Position numbers and translations under genes: made by a program
Notes under the pieces: generated by a model
Told to the model about the DNA's origin: nothing
The model's database searches: none
The model's input: the letters and a program-made list of their open reading frames with translations, nothing else
Shown: piece after piece, positions 16,564 to 24,289 of the stretch
Numbering within the stretch: the first letter of the stretch is position 1
Layout: each line of letters opens with the position of its first letter
NCBI GenBank assembly: GCA_027451915.1
Contig: DAIDHU010000025.1
Location: forward strand, 1-27,398
Source of the DNA: Thiomonas sp.
GTDB lineage: Bacteria; Pseudomonadota; Gammaproteobacteria; Burkholderiales; Burkholderiaceae_C
DNA length: 27,398 nucleotides
Reading direction: 5' to 3'

Positions 16564-17397
16564 TCACGCGGCGCGCAGCCATTGCTCCGTCTGTGCCGCG
16601 CTCAGCGGCCTGCCGTACCACCAGCCCTGCGCGAAATCGCAGCCCAGCTCCTGTGTGATGGCGGCCTGGGTGGTCTGCTCCACCCCCTCGGCGACCACTT
16701 GCATGCGCAGGCGATGGGCCATGCCGACCATGGACCCGGCGATGGTGCGATGGCGCTCGCTGGCCACCAGGGCCTGGGTGAGCGAGCGATCGAGTTTGAG
16801 GGCGTGCACGGGCAGCTGGCCGAGCATGGCCAGTTTGGAGTAGCCCACGCCGAAGTCGTCCAACGCGATGCGCACGCCGGCATCGGCCAGCAGGCGAAGC
16901 TGCCCGGCCACCGCCTCGGGGTGGCGCAGCATGACCCGTTCGGTGATTTCCACCGTGAGCGCATCCGCGGGCAGTTCCAGCTCCCGCAGGTGCTGCAGCC
17001 ACAGCTGCATGGTCGCGCGCGAGCCCAGTTGCAGGGGCGAGACATTGACCCCCACGCGCACGGCGCGGCCGCTGCAGGCGCGCAGGCGCCTGCAATCGGC
17101 CGCGGCGGTGCGCAACACCCAGTCCCCGATCTCCAGGATCAGTCCGCTGTGCTCGGCCAGGGCGATGAACCGTTCCGGGGCGACCTCGCCGAGCAGGGGG
17201 TGGTGCCAGCGCAGCAGGGCCTCGAAATCCGGCGCGCCGGCTCCACGCAGGCTGTGGATGGGCTGGTAGGCCAGGCGCAGCTGGCCCCGGTGCGCCGCGT
17301 GGCGCAGCTCATCCACCAGCTGACGCTGGCCGCCGCGCGCCGGGCGCGGGGCCCGGCGGCGCGGTGTCGCGCCGGTCGAGGCGGCCGAAGCCGTCAT
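16564..17397 (-). CDS. Stand-alone EAL-domain cyclic-di-GMP phosphodiesterase
   Basis: This 277-residue protein is one EAL domain with no membrane helix or signal peptide. The metal and catalytic set is complete: E59 in EALLRW, N118 in VNVS, E150 in EITE, D180-D181 in the DDFGVGYS loop, K201 in KLDRS, the AEGVE motif (236-240) and Q257 in AQGWWYG. An active phosphodiesterase degrading cyclic-di-GMP is predicted. The first 25 residues are Arg/Ala/Pro-rich and probably disordered. Its ATG shares one base with the TGA of the upstream lipoprotein gene (TGATG), so it should be translated by re-initiating ribosomes. That ties production of this cytoplasmic enzyme to production of a surface lipoprotein. 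Confidence 0.93.
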   Translation of the reverse strand: MTASAASTGATPRRRAPRPARGGQRQLVDELRHAAHRGQLRLAYQPIHSLRGAGAPDFEALLRWHHPLLGEVAPERFIALAEHSGLILEIGDWVLRTAAADCRRLRACSGRAVRVGVNVSPLQLGSRATMQLWLQHLRELELPADALTVEITERVMLRHPEAVAGQLRLLADAGVRIALDDFGVGYSKLAMLGQLPVHALKLDRSLTQALVASERHRTIAGSMVGMAHRLRMQVVAEGVEQTTQAAITQELGCDFAQGWWYGRPLSAAQTEQWLRAA

Positions 17398-19127
17398 CAA
17401 TGGTCGCCTTGCTGCGAGCCGTCGGTGCCGTCGTTGTGGCTGGACTCGGACAGCTGGGTCATGAAGCCGTCCTGCAGGTTCAGCACCACGTTGCCGCCGC
17501 TGCTGGAGGACACCACCGCGGCGTGGGTTCCCATCACGTAGTAGGCGGTGCCCGAATAGGTGGTCGAGGTGGAGGTGGCGCTGTTGCTCACCGTCAGGTT
17601 CAGCGCCGGGGCCTCCAGGATGAAGGGCGCCGCCGGGCTGGCCGCCTCGCTCCAGGTGATGGTGCTGCTCGGGGTGCCGGTGCCCTGGGTCAGGGTGTCG
17701 ACCAGCGGCATGCTGAAACTGTGGCCCTCGCCGTCGTCACCGGACACGGCGTTGAAGCTGGCCAGGGTCATGGTCCAGCCGTTGCTGCTGGGGGTCACGC
17801 AGGCGCCCAGGCTGCCCACGGAATCCTCATGTGCCACGGCCGACAGACCGTCGAGATCAAAGCGCAGCGGGTACTGGCCGGTGCTGCAGCGCGCGCCCGC
17901 GTCCTCCGAGGCGTGCGGCGTGAAGCCGTTCCAGGCCGGAACCGCGGTGGCCGGCGCCAGCGCGGCGGAGAAGCTGGCCAGCAACTGGCTGCCGGTGTTG
18001 ACCCCGCCGCCCTGGATCACATAGGCCTGCTGGCTGGACAGGTTGGTGGGCAGGGAGGCGATCTTGGCGCGCACCAGGTAGGAGCGACCCGAGCCGTCGG
18101 TCAGTTTCAGGGTCAGCAGATTGCCGACCAGGGTGCCCGAGACCTTCGAGTCGGTGGAGCTGACATTGCCCGATGCGTCGATGGTGACGCTGGGGTCGAC
18201 CACCACTTCGGCGGGGTTGGGGGTGCCGGTGGTGCTCACCGAGCCGCTGCCGGTGTTGACGTTCCAGTTCACCGGGGTTTCCGCCACCAGGGCCTGCAGC
18301 TGGTAGGTGCCGGGCACCACGCTTTGCACATTGGCGTCGATCACGTCGCCCAGGTCGAGCTCGGGCGCGAAGTCGGGGTCGGCCAGGATGGCCACCTGCA
18401 GCGCCGGCAGCGCCTGCGCGCAGGTGCCGCCGAGCACGGCGGCGGCCGTGGCCAGGGTGGTGGAGGCGCTGGCGCTGGAGCTCAGCGTGGCGCTGGAGGC
18501 GATCAGGCGCGCCAGGTCGTTGGTCGAGCTGACACTGGCCTGGGGCGTGCAGTAGTTGTCGCCCACGGCCTTCACGGCGGCGGCGATGGCCAGGATGTCG
18601 TTGCGGTAGGTGGCGATGGTGCTGGCGTAGGTGGCCGGGCCCAGCGTGGAGTAGCTGCCGGCGTGGGTCTGGGCGTACACGGCCAGCGCGGCCGTGCTCA
18701 CCGGGCTGATGTCCAGGTCGGGCAGGTTGATGGTGCTCAGCGTGCCGATGGTGGCCAGCACGTCGGATTGGCCGAGGTAGCTGCTGAGCTCCAGCGGGGT
18801 GGAGCCGGCGCTGCGGCCCACCGCGGCGGCATTGGCGAAGATGGGCACGCTGCCGCTGGGCAGGGTCACGCTGAGGGTGAAGGAGCCCTGGGAGTTGGCC
18901 GTGGCCGTGCCGATGGTGGTGCCGCCGTCGGCCAGCGGAGCGCCCGAGGTGATGGTGATGGCCGCGCCGGGCAGCGGCGCGTCGATGGCGGCGCCGCTGA
19001 GGGAAATGCCCCCGGGACCGGATCCCCCGCCCCCGCCGCCGCCGCAGGCGGCCAGGGCCAGCGCGACCGCCGCCGCCGCGGGCAGCATCGCAAAACGCAG
19101 ATGACGGGAGGAAAGTCGCTTGTGCAT
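17397..19127 (-). CDS. Large secreted lipoprotein of unknown function
   Basis: This 576-residue precursor has a lipoprotein signal: basic MHKRLSSRHLR, a hydrophobic Ala/Leu core and the lipobox LAAC with C28. A run of seven glycines and a short Gly/Ser/Pro linker follow. The region from about 40 to 110 looks like a beta-sandwich of the carboxypeptidase-regulatory type (GAAIDAPLPGAAITI...GSFTLSV). The rest is Ser/Thr/Ala-rich with predicted beta strands and helices, and includes four mature cysteines that could form two disulfides. AGGAG lies 7 nt before the ATG (complement of 19135-19139). I do not recognise the family. The protein should be anchored in the outer membrane or periplasm. Confidence 0.87.
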   Translation of the reverse strand: MHKRLSSRHLRFAMLPAAAAVALALAACGGGGGGGSGPGGISLSGAAIDAPLPGAAITITSGAPLADGGTTIGTATANSQGSFTLSVTLPSGSVPIFANAAAVGRSAGSTPLELSSYLGQSDVLATIGTLSTINLPDLDISPVSTAALAVYAQTHAGSYSTLGPATYASTIATYRNDILAIAAAVKAVGDNYCTPQASVSSTNDLARLIASSATLSSSASASTTLATAAAVLGGTCAQALPALQVAILADPDFAPELDLGDVIDANVQSVVPGTYQLQALVAETPVNWNVNTGSGSVSTTGTPNPAEVVVDPSVTIDASGNVSSTDSKVSGTLVGNLLTLKLTDGSGRSYLVRAKIASLPTNLSSQQAYVIQGGGVNTGSQLLASFSAALAPATAVPAWNGFTPHASEDAGARCSTGQYPLRFDLDGLSAVAHEDSVGSLGACVTPSSNGWTMTLASFNAVSGDDGEGHSFSMPLVDTLTQGTGTPSSTITWSEAASPAAPFILEAPALNLTVSNSATSTSTTYSGTAYYVMGTHAAVVSSSSGGNVVLNLQDGFMTQLSESSHNDGTDGSQQGDH

Positions 19128-19209
19128 GGTGATGCTCCTGGTGATCGCTTGCGCGGGACGAGACCCCGCCTGGGGGCAGGTCGGCACGGTGGGCCGTTTC
19201 GTGCATGCA

Positions 19210-19237
19210 ATCATAAATGGGAAAAATTCCCAGTCAA
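19210..19237 (-). promoter_or_regulatory. Sigma-70 promoter for the lipoprotein-EAL operon
   Basis: On the minus strand TTGACT (complement of 19232-19237) and TATGAT (complement of 19210-19215) each match consensus at 5 of 6 positions with a 16-bp spacer. This is the best promoter in the window. Transcription would start about 75 bp before the lipoprotein ATG. Confidence 0.65.
19218..19232. repeat. 6-3-6 palindrome, candidate operator between divergent operons
   Basis: TGGGAA-AAA-TTCCCA is a perfect inverted repeat. It fills the spacer of the minus-strand promoter and covers the -35 box of the plus-strand candidate promoter, so one bound regulator could control both operons. Confidence 0.55.
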
Positions 19238-19255
19238 TGCCTTTTGCGCTAGAAT
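19227..19255 (+). promoter_or_regulatory. Candidate sigma-70 promoter for the DUF6502-DUF5666-methyltransferase operon
   Basis: TTCCCA (19227-19232) and TAGAAT (19250-19255) are 17 bp apart, matching consensus at 4 of 6 and 5 of 6 positions. Transcription would begin near 19262, about 36 bp before the DUF6502 ATG. Confidence 0.45.
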
Positions 19256-19297
19256 CGAACCCGTGTCGGCAGCTTCGGCCGCGCCTGCAGCCATGCC

Positions 19298-20254
19298 ATG
19301 GGACGTTCCACCACGCCTTTGCCTTCGAGTTCGCCAGCCAAGCCGCAACCCGCGCAGGAGACGCTGGAGGCCTGGGTGCGCGTGCAGCAGCCGCTGTGCC
19401 GGCTGCTGCTCGATGCCGGCATCGACTACAAGCAGGCGGTGCTGGCGCTCAGGCAGGTGTTCCTGCGCCAGGCCCGGGAGCTGATGGCCAGCCGGGGCGT
19501 GCCCGATACCGATTCCGCCCTGAGCGTGATCTCCGTCGTGCACCGCAAGGAGGTGCATGCCTGGCGCAACGACCCGGCCGCGCACGGCCGCGCGCAGGCG
19601 CCCATGTCCACGAGCTCGCAGGTGCTGGCGCGCTGGGCGGTGTCGGCCGGCTACCACGACCGCGCGCGCCGCCCCAAGGCGATCCCCCGCCTGGGCCCGG
19701 CGCCTTCCTTCGAGTCGCTGGTGCGCTCCTGCACCAGCGACGTGCATCCCTTCAGCGTGCTGCAGGACATGGTGCGCATCGGCCTGGTGGAAATGGCCGT
19801 GCGCAAGGGCGTGGAGTACGTGGTTCCGCGCAACGACGTGTTCGTGCCTTCGGGTGAGCCGGCGCAGTTGCTCGAGCTCTTCGGCATGAACCTGGGCGAC
19901 CACGCGTCGACCGCGGTGCGCAACCTGGGGGGCGAGGCGCCGCGCCTGGAGCAAAGCGTGTTCGCCGACGGGCTCAGCGAGGAATCGCTGCAACGTCTGG
20001 GCGAGTTGTCGCGCGAGCTCTGGGCGAGGGCGCGCGAGGCGATGATCGCCGAGGCCATCCGCTGCCTGGAGTCGGACGCCGCGCAGCCCGGCGCCACCGG
20101 GCGCATGCGCTTCGGAGCCTATTACTGGAGCGAGGACCAGGAGCGCGCACCCGCCGTGGCGGCCGCGCCCGAAGCCCCGCGCGCGAGGCGCGCCGCGGCC
20201 GCGAAGCGGCGCGCGGTCCCGCCCCGAACCCCATCTTCCGAGGATCCGTCGTGA
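19298..20254 (+). CDS. DUF6502 family protein
   Basis: This 318-residue soluble protein is first in an operon with a DUF5666 lipoprotein, the pairing I know for DUF6502. Residues about 20-250 hold the conserved part: LLLDAGIDYKQAVLALRQVFLRQA, then SALSVISVVHRKEV (73-86) and LEYVVPRND-like strands. The LSVISVVHRKEV segment looks like the recognition part of a winged helix, so DNA binding is possible but unproven. The C-terminal 50 residues are Ala/Arg/Pro-rich and disordered. The stop overlaps the GTG start of the next gene by 4 bp (GTGA). No biochemical role is established that I know of; local regulation of the divergent operons is a guess. Confidence 0.82.
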   Translation: MGRSTTPLPSSSPAKPQPAQETLEAWVRVQQPLCRLLLDAGIDYKQAVLALRQVFLRQARELMASRGVPDTDSALSVISVVHRKEVHAWRNDPAAHGRAQAPMSTSSQVLARWAVSAGYHDRARRPKAIPRLGPAPSFESLVRSCTSDVHPFSVLQDMVRIGLVEMAVRKGVEYVVPRNDVFVPSGEPAQLLELFGMNLGDHASTAVRNLGGEAPRLEQSVFADGLSEESLQRLGELSRELWARAREAMIAEAIRCLESDAAQPGATGRMRFGAYYWSEDQERAPAVAAAPEAPRARRAAAAKRRAVPPRTPSSEDPS

Positions 20255-21915
20255 GCCATACCCTGTCGGACAAACTACGTCGGGCGGCGCTGGCCGCGGC
20301 CGCGGCGTGCTGCGTGGCGGCGCTGGCCGCCTGCGGCGGAGGCGCCGCCGCCGTGGCGCTGGTGGGCGGGGGCGTGGGCACCGGGGGCACCGGCATCGCC
20401 TTCGGCACCGTGATCGGCCTGGGCAGCGTGATCGTGGACGGCCAGAGCTACAGCAGCGCCACGCCCACCTACTACGCGCCCACCTCCACCAGCGAGTCGG
20501 CGCAGGCCACCTCCGAGGCCTTGGAGCTCGGAGCGCACGTGGATCTGAGCCTCGGCGCCAACGACCAGCCCGCCACGGCCACGGTGCAGCCGGAGCTGCA
20601 GGGCATGGCGCAGCTGAATAACGGCACGCTGACCGTCAACGGCATGCGCGTGGTGGTGAACTCGGATCCGTCGCGGGGCCCGCAGACCCTGTACTCGGGC
20701 CTGACCGGCCTGTCGAACCTGTCGGGCGGAACGACCCGGGTCGAGGTGCATGGCGCCTACGGCATCGATGCTTCCGGCCCCTACCTGTGGGCCACGCTGA
20801 TCGAGCAGGTGCCCGGCGACAGCCCGGTCACCCGCCTGGTCGGCAGGGTCACGGCGGTGAGCGCCTCCTCGCTGACCCTGGACACCAGCGCCACGCCCAT
20901 TCCCCTGGGTGCCAACACCCAGGTGCTGCTTCCGGCAGGCGCATCGCTCGCGCCCGGTCAACTGGTGTATGCCTGGAACAACGAGTCCAGCTGGGTGCTG
21001 CGCGTGGTCGGCACCGGCAGTTTCACGGGCAGCATGCAGGTATCCGGACTGGCCTATGACGTGACCGGGACCACATGCACGGTGTCGGGCATCCCGGTGG
21101 ACTTCTCCGCCCTGGGCTCGCAGGCGGCGCCGGCGCAGGGCCAGTACGTGGTGGCCAGCGGCCAGGCCGACGGCCACGGCACCTTGAAGGCGCAGCAGCT
21201 CGGCGGCTATTCCTCGACCAGCCCCGCGGTGTTCGAGTTGCACGGCACCATCACCGGATTCGTGAACTCGTCCAGTTTCCTGGTGCGCGGGACTCCGGTG
21301 AACGCGGCGGGGGCCCGTTTCCTGACCGGGTCGGCCGATCAGCTGGGCAACGGCGTGTACGTGGACATCTCCGGCCAGGTGTCCACCACCTCGGGCAATG
21401 TGATCGCCGCGCAGACCGTCAACGTGGATTCGGCCCCCCCGGTGGGCAGCACGGTGGACATGCAGGGCACGGTGCAGAGCGTCAACTCCGCGGGCACCCA
21501 GTTCGTGCTGAACTGGCAGTTGCAGAACTCCACCACCCCGGTCAGCGTCAGCCTGGCGTCCAACCGCGCCTTCAACCATGGCGACGACACGAACCTGGTG
21601 CCGGGGACCGTGGTGTCCATCGAGGGCACGCTCACCAGCCCGACCAGCGTGGATGCCTATACGGTGAACTTCGGCTCCGGCGGTCCGGCCGGCGCGCTGA
21701 GCGCGTCCGGGCGGGTGTACCAGTGGAGCCTGAGTTCGTCGGTGACCACGACGTCCACCACCGCCGCCCAGAGTTCCACCTTCATGCTGGAGGGCAACCA
21801 GCTGACCATTCCCGCGGGCCTGGTGATTCCGGCCGGTTTCGGCGACGGCGCGGATGTCGAGGTGAGTTTCAGCGCCTCGGGCAACATCGTGCAGAGCCTG
21901 GCCATCGACAACTGA
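20251..21915 (+). CDS. DUF5666 repeat lipoprotein
   Basis: This 554-residue precursor starts with GTG 20251, overlapping the previous stop, with AGGA upstream. The signal peptide ends in the lipobox LAAC (C28), followed by a Gly/Ala-rich linker. The mature protein consists of about five tandem beta-rich modules of the DUF5666 type. Each begins with a phrase such as VGRVTAVSASSLTLD, LHGTITGFVNSSSFLVRG, MQGTVQSVNSAGTQFVL or ASGRVYQWSLSSS and ends with a 'dG...A..V' strand. Such OB-like strand repeats are found in surface proteins of unknown role. It is probably outer-membrane or periplasmic. Co-transcription with DUF6502 and a methyltransferase gene is clear from spacing. Confidence 0.87.
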   Translation: MSHTLSDKLRRAALAAAAACCVAALAACGGGAAAVALVGGGVGTGGTGIAFGTVIGLGSVIVDGQSYSSATPTYYAPTSTSESAQATSEALELGAHVDLSLGANDQPATATVQPELQGMAQLNNGTLTVNGMRVVVNSDPSRGPQTLYSGLTGLSNLSGGTTRVEVHGAYGIDASGPYLWATLIEQVPGDSPVTRLVGRVTAVSASSLTLDTSATPIPLGANTQVLLPAGASLAPGQLVYAWNNESSWVLRVVGTGSFTGSMQVSGLAYDVTGTTCTVSGIPVDFSALGSQAAPAQGQYVVASGQADGHGTLKAQQLGGYSSTSPAVFELHGTITGFVNSSSFLVRGTPVNAAGARFLTGSADQLGNGVYVDISGQVSTTSGNVIAAQTVNVDSAPPVGSTVDMQGTVQSVNSAGTQFVLNWQLQNSTTPVSVSLASNRAFNHGDDTNLVPGTVVSIEGTLTSPTSVDAYTVNFGSGGPAGALSASGRVYQWSLSSSVTTTSTTAAQSSTFMLEGNQLTIPAGLVIPAGFGDGADVEVSFSASGNIVQSLAIDN

Positions 21916-21917
21916 AC

Positions 21918-22925
21918 GTGTCGGCAGGTCTCGACCCCTGGGCGCAGTGGCTGCTGCGCGACCGCGGCGGCGCGAATGCGCAGTACGAGGCGCGCATCGA
22001 GGCGCGGGTGTCCCGCTTCGTGGATCAGGTGCTCGACGCCCTCGAGCCCGCGGCGCCGCGGCAGCTGCTCGATTTCGGCTGCGGAAGCGGTGCGCTGGGC
22101 CTGCGGGCCCTGCAGCGCTGGCCGCATGCGCAGGTGGTGTTCGCCGATCCCTCGCCCGCGCTGCTGGCCGTGGCCGGCGAGAGCGCGCGCTCGATGGGCG
22201 CGCAGGCGCGCGTTCGCCTGCTCGCGCTCGACGCGGAGCCATCGCGCGGCGTCGGCGGGCCGCATCCCCCCGGCGGGTCCGCGGCCCGCGTCCTGCCGCA
22301 GCCGGATCGGTCGGCCGGGGATCGCGAGGTCCTGCGCGAGCTCGGCGATGGCGTGTGCGACGCCGTGGCCACGCGCTCGGCGCTGGCCTACGTGGCCGAC
22401 AAGCCCGCCATGCTCGGGGAGTTCCTCAGGGTGCTGCGCCCGGGAGGCCTGCTCTCGCTGGGCGAGCCGGTATTCCGCGACGACGCGCTGGCCGCCTGCG
22501 CGCAGCGCCGCGCCCTGGAGGACGTCGCGCCGCCCGCCGGGGTCGCCTCGCGGCAGCCACGGTTGCTGGAACTGCTGCAGCGCTGGCGCTCGCAGCAGTT
22601 CCCCGACACCGAGCAGGAACTGGCACGCAGCCCCTACTGCAATTTTTCCGAGCGCGAGTTGTTCGCCTGGGCCCTGCAGGCGGGCTTCACGCAGGTGCAC
22701 GTGGAGCTGCATATCGACGCCGGCCCCAGCCTGGCGCCCGACTGGGACAGCTTCAGCCGCCACACCCCGCATCCCTTCGCGCGCTCGCTGCGCGAGGTGC
22801 TCGACCACGACTTCACGCCCGAGGAGCGCGCGCTCCTGGAAGGCGTGCTGCGCGAGAACTGGGAGCGCGGCGCCATGGTCTCGGTGGAACGCATGGCCTA
22901 CGTGCGCGCAGTGCGAAGCGAGTGA
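21918..22925 (+). CDS. Class I SAM-dependent methyltransferase
   Basis: This 335-residue cytoplasmic enzyme starts with GTG 21918, two bases after the preceding stop. Motif I LLDFGCGSG (50-58) is followed by VVFADPSP (motif II acidic residue) and, after a Pro/Gly-rich loop, by DAVATRSALAYVADKPAMLGEFLRVLRPGGLLSLGEP (motifs IV-VI). This is the typical Methyltransf_11/25 layout. The C-terminal 130 residues form an extra domain, with SPYCNFSERELFAWALQAGF and a charged C-terminus, that probably binds substrate. Nothing identifies the acceptor. Its operon partners are a DUF6502 protein and a surface lipoprotein, so the substrate may be related to them, but that is speculation. Confidence 0.85.
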   Translation: MSAGLDPWAQWLLRDRGGANAQYEARIEARVSRFVDQVLDALEPAAPRQLLDFGCGSGALGLRALQRWPHAQVVFADPSPALLAVAGESARSMGAQARVRLLALDAEPSRGVGGPHPPGGSAARVLPQPDRSAGDREVLRELGDGVCDAVATRSALAYVADKPAMLGEFLRVLRPGGLLSLGEPVFRDDALAACAQRRALEDVAPPAGVASRQPRLLELLQRWRSQQFPDTEQELARSPYCNFSERELFAWALQAGFTQVHVELHIDAGPSLAPDWDSFSRHTPHPFARSLREVLDHDFTPEERALLEGVLRENWERGAMVSVERMAYVRAVRSE

Positions 22926-22960
22926 GTGTGCTGTCCCGAGACCGTCCCCGGGCGCGGATC

Positions 22961-24142
22961 TCAGGCGGCCAGTCCCAGGTCCAGAAGGCGCAGGCCTTGC
23001 TCGATTTCCGCGGCCGTGCTGTCCAGGCGCGGCATGAAGCGCAGGCAATGCGGGCGCGCGGCGTTGAGCAGCAGCCCGAGCTCGCGGCAGCGCTCCACCA
23101 CGGCGGCGGCGCCGTCGTGGCCCAGCTCCAGGGCCCACAGCAGCCCCTCGCCGCGCACCTCCCCCAAACCGCGGCGCGCCGAGAGTTCACGCAGGCCCCG
23201 GCCCAGCTGCTGTCCGCGCTCGCGAACCTCCGCCAGGAATTCCGGCCGGGCCAGGTGCTCCAGCACGGCCAGCGCGACCGCGCACATCAGCGGATTGCCG
23301 GCATAGGTTCCGCCCTGGTCGCCATGCTCGAACACGCTGCAATGCGCCTTGGCCAGCAGCGCCGAGATGGGCACCCCGCCGCCCAGGCCCTTGCCCAGGG
23401 TCATCACGTCGGGTTCGACCCCGAAGTGCTGGAAGGCGAACAGCTCGCCCAGGCGCGCGCATCCGGTCTGCACCTCGTCGAACATGAGCAGCAGGCCGCG
23501 TTCGTCGCACAGCCGGCGCAGCGCGCGCAGGAATTCGGGCGTGGCCGGGCGCACCCCCGCCTCGCCCTGCACCGGCTCCAGCAGGATGGCCACGCTGCGC
23601 GGGCCCAGCACGGCCAGCACCGAGTCCAGATCGTTGAGCCGGGCCTTGGCGAAGCCGGGCACATTCGGCGGGAACAGTGCATCCCAGCCGGCCTTGCCGC
23701 TGGCGGCCATGGTGGCCAGGTTGCGTCCGTGAAAGGCGTCGGAGAAGCTGATGATCTCGTAGGCGCCGCCGCGTGCCACGCGCCCCCATTTGCGCGCCAG
23801 CTTGATCGCGCCCTCGTTGGCCTCCGCGCCGGTGCTGCCGAAGAACACCTGGTCGAAGCCGCTGAGTTCGCACAGCCTGCTGGCGAGTTGCAGCGCCGGC
23901 AGGTTGTACAGCGCCGGGCTGGGGGTGAGCAGGCGGCCGGACTGCTCCAGCAAAGCGCGGCGGATCAACTCCGGGCTGTGGCCCAGGGAGTTCACGGCCC
24001 AGCCCTGCAGCCAGTCCAGGTAGCGGCGTCCGCGATCGTCCCACAGCCAGGCGCCCTGGCCACGCACGAAAATGCTGGCCGGACGCGGGGTCACCGGCAT
24101 GAGGTGCTGGAACTGCGCGTCGGGGGCAAGGGTCGTGGTCAT
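22961..24142 (-). CDS. argD: Acetylornithine aminotransferase (class III, PLP)
   Basis: This 393-residue enzyme converts N-acetylglutamate semialdehyde to N-acetylornithine in arginine synthesis; many homologues also serve lysine synthesis. Family marks include GAWLWDDRGRRYLDWLQGWAVNSLGHSP, FFGSTGAEANEGAIKLARKWG, LLMFDEVQTGCARLGELFAFQHFG, TLGKGLGGGVP (PLP lysine) and GDQGGTYAGNPLMCAVALAV, ending in LLLNAARPHCLRFMPRL. An AGGA site lies 7 nt before the ATG; a GTG at 24172 would place the start inside the terminator region and is rejected. The leader upstream holds an arginine-rich reading frame and an intrinsic terminator, so attenuation by arginine supply is proposed. The gene converges on the methyltransferase gene, 35 bp away. 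Confidence 0.92.
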   Translation of the reverse strand: MTTTLAPDAQFQHLMPVTPRPASIFVRGQGAWLWDDRGRRYLDWLQGWAVNSLGHSPELIRRALLEQSGRLLTPSPALYNLPALQLASRLCELSGFDQVFFGSTGAEANEGAIKLARKWGRVARGGAYEIISFSDAFHGRNLATMAASGKAGWDALFPPNVPGFAKARLNDLDSVLAVLGPRSVAILLEPVQGEAGVRPATPEFLRALRRLCDERGLLLMFDEVQTGCARLGELFAFQHFGVEPDVMTLGKGLGGGVPISALLAKAHCSVFEHGDQGGTYAGNPLMCAVALAVLEHLARPEFLAEVRERGQQLGRGLRELSARRGLGEVRGEGLLWALELGHDGAAAVVERCRELGLLLNAARPHCLRFMPRLDSTAAEIEQGLRLLDLGLAA

Positions 24143-24170
24143 GGCGGGGTCCTGGGAGGCTGCAGGGCAC

Positions 24171-24204
24171 AAACAAAAAGGCCACGGGGGTCAGCCGTGG
24201 CCTT
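24171..24204 (-). terminator. Intrinsic terminator upstream of argD (proposed attenuator)
   Basis: On the minus strand AAGGCCACGG and CCGTGGCCTT form a perfect 10-bp stem (24195-24204 and 24178-24187) with a 7-base loop, followed directly by TTTTTGTTT (complement of 24171-24179). It lies 28 bp before the argD ATG. No other minus-strand gene ends just upstream, so its natural target is the argD leader transcript. Confidence 0.8.
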
Positions 24205-24289
24205 GCGGAACAACGCGATTCGAAGGGGACTTCAGGTCTTCATCGTTTCGGTCTCACGCGCAGCACACGGCGACGAGCGGCGGGCTCGT
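24190..24289 (-). promoter_or_regulatory. Alternative leader RNA pairings (pause hairpin and antiterminator)
   Basis: Within the leader, ACGAGC (complement of 24284-24289) pairs with GCTCGT (complement of 24273-24278) around a 5-base loop. The next segment GTCGCCGTG (complement of 24266-24274) can instead pair with CACGGCTGAC (complement of 24190-24199, one bulged base), which destroys the 5' arm of the terminator. The two pairings share bases 24273-24274 and so exclude each other. Folding has not been computed. Confidence 0.45.

Noticed and set aside
17364..19484. 706-codon Gly/Arg/His-rich open frame on the plus strand
   Set aside because: It is the complement of the lipoprotein gene, which has a signal peptide, ribosome site and promoter. 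Its composition is typical of antisense frames.
24143..24172. N-terminal extension of ArgD from GTG 24172
   Set aside because: It would begin inside the terminator T-run and add ten residues not typical of the family. ATG 24142 has a good ribosome site.
24171..24204. Terminator read as the end of the distant minus-strand alpha/beta hydrolase transcript
   Set aside because: It would require about 825 bp of antisense transcription through the isochorismatase gene. The position just before argD and after a leader frame fits attenuation better, though this is not fully excluded.
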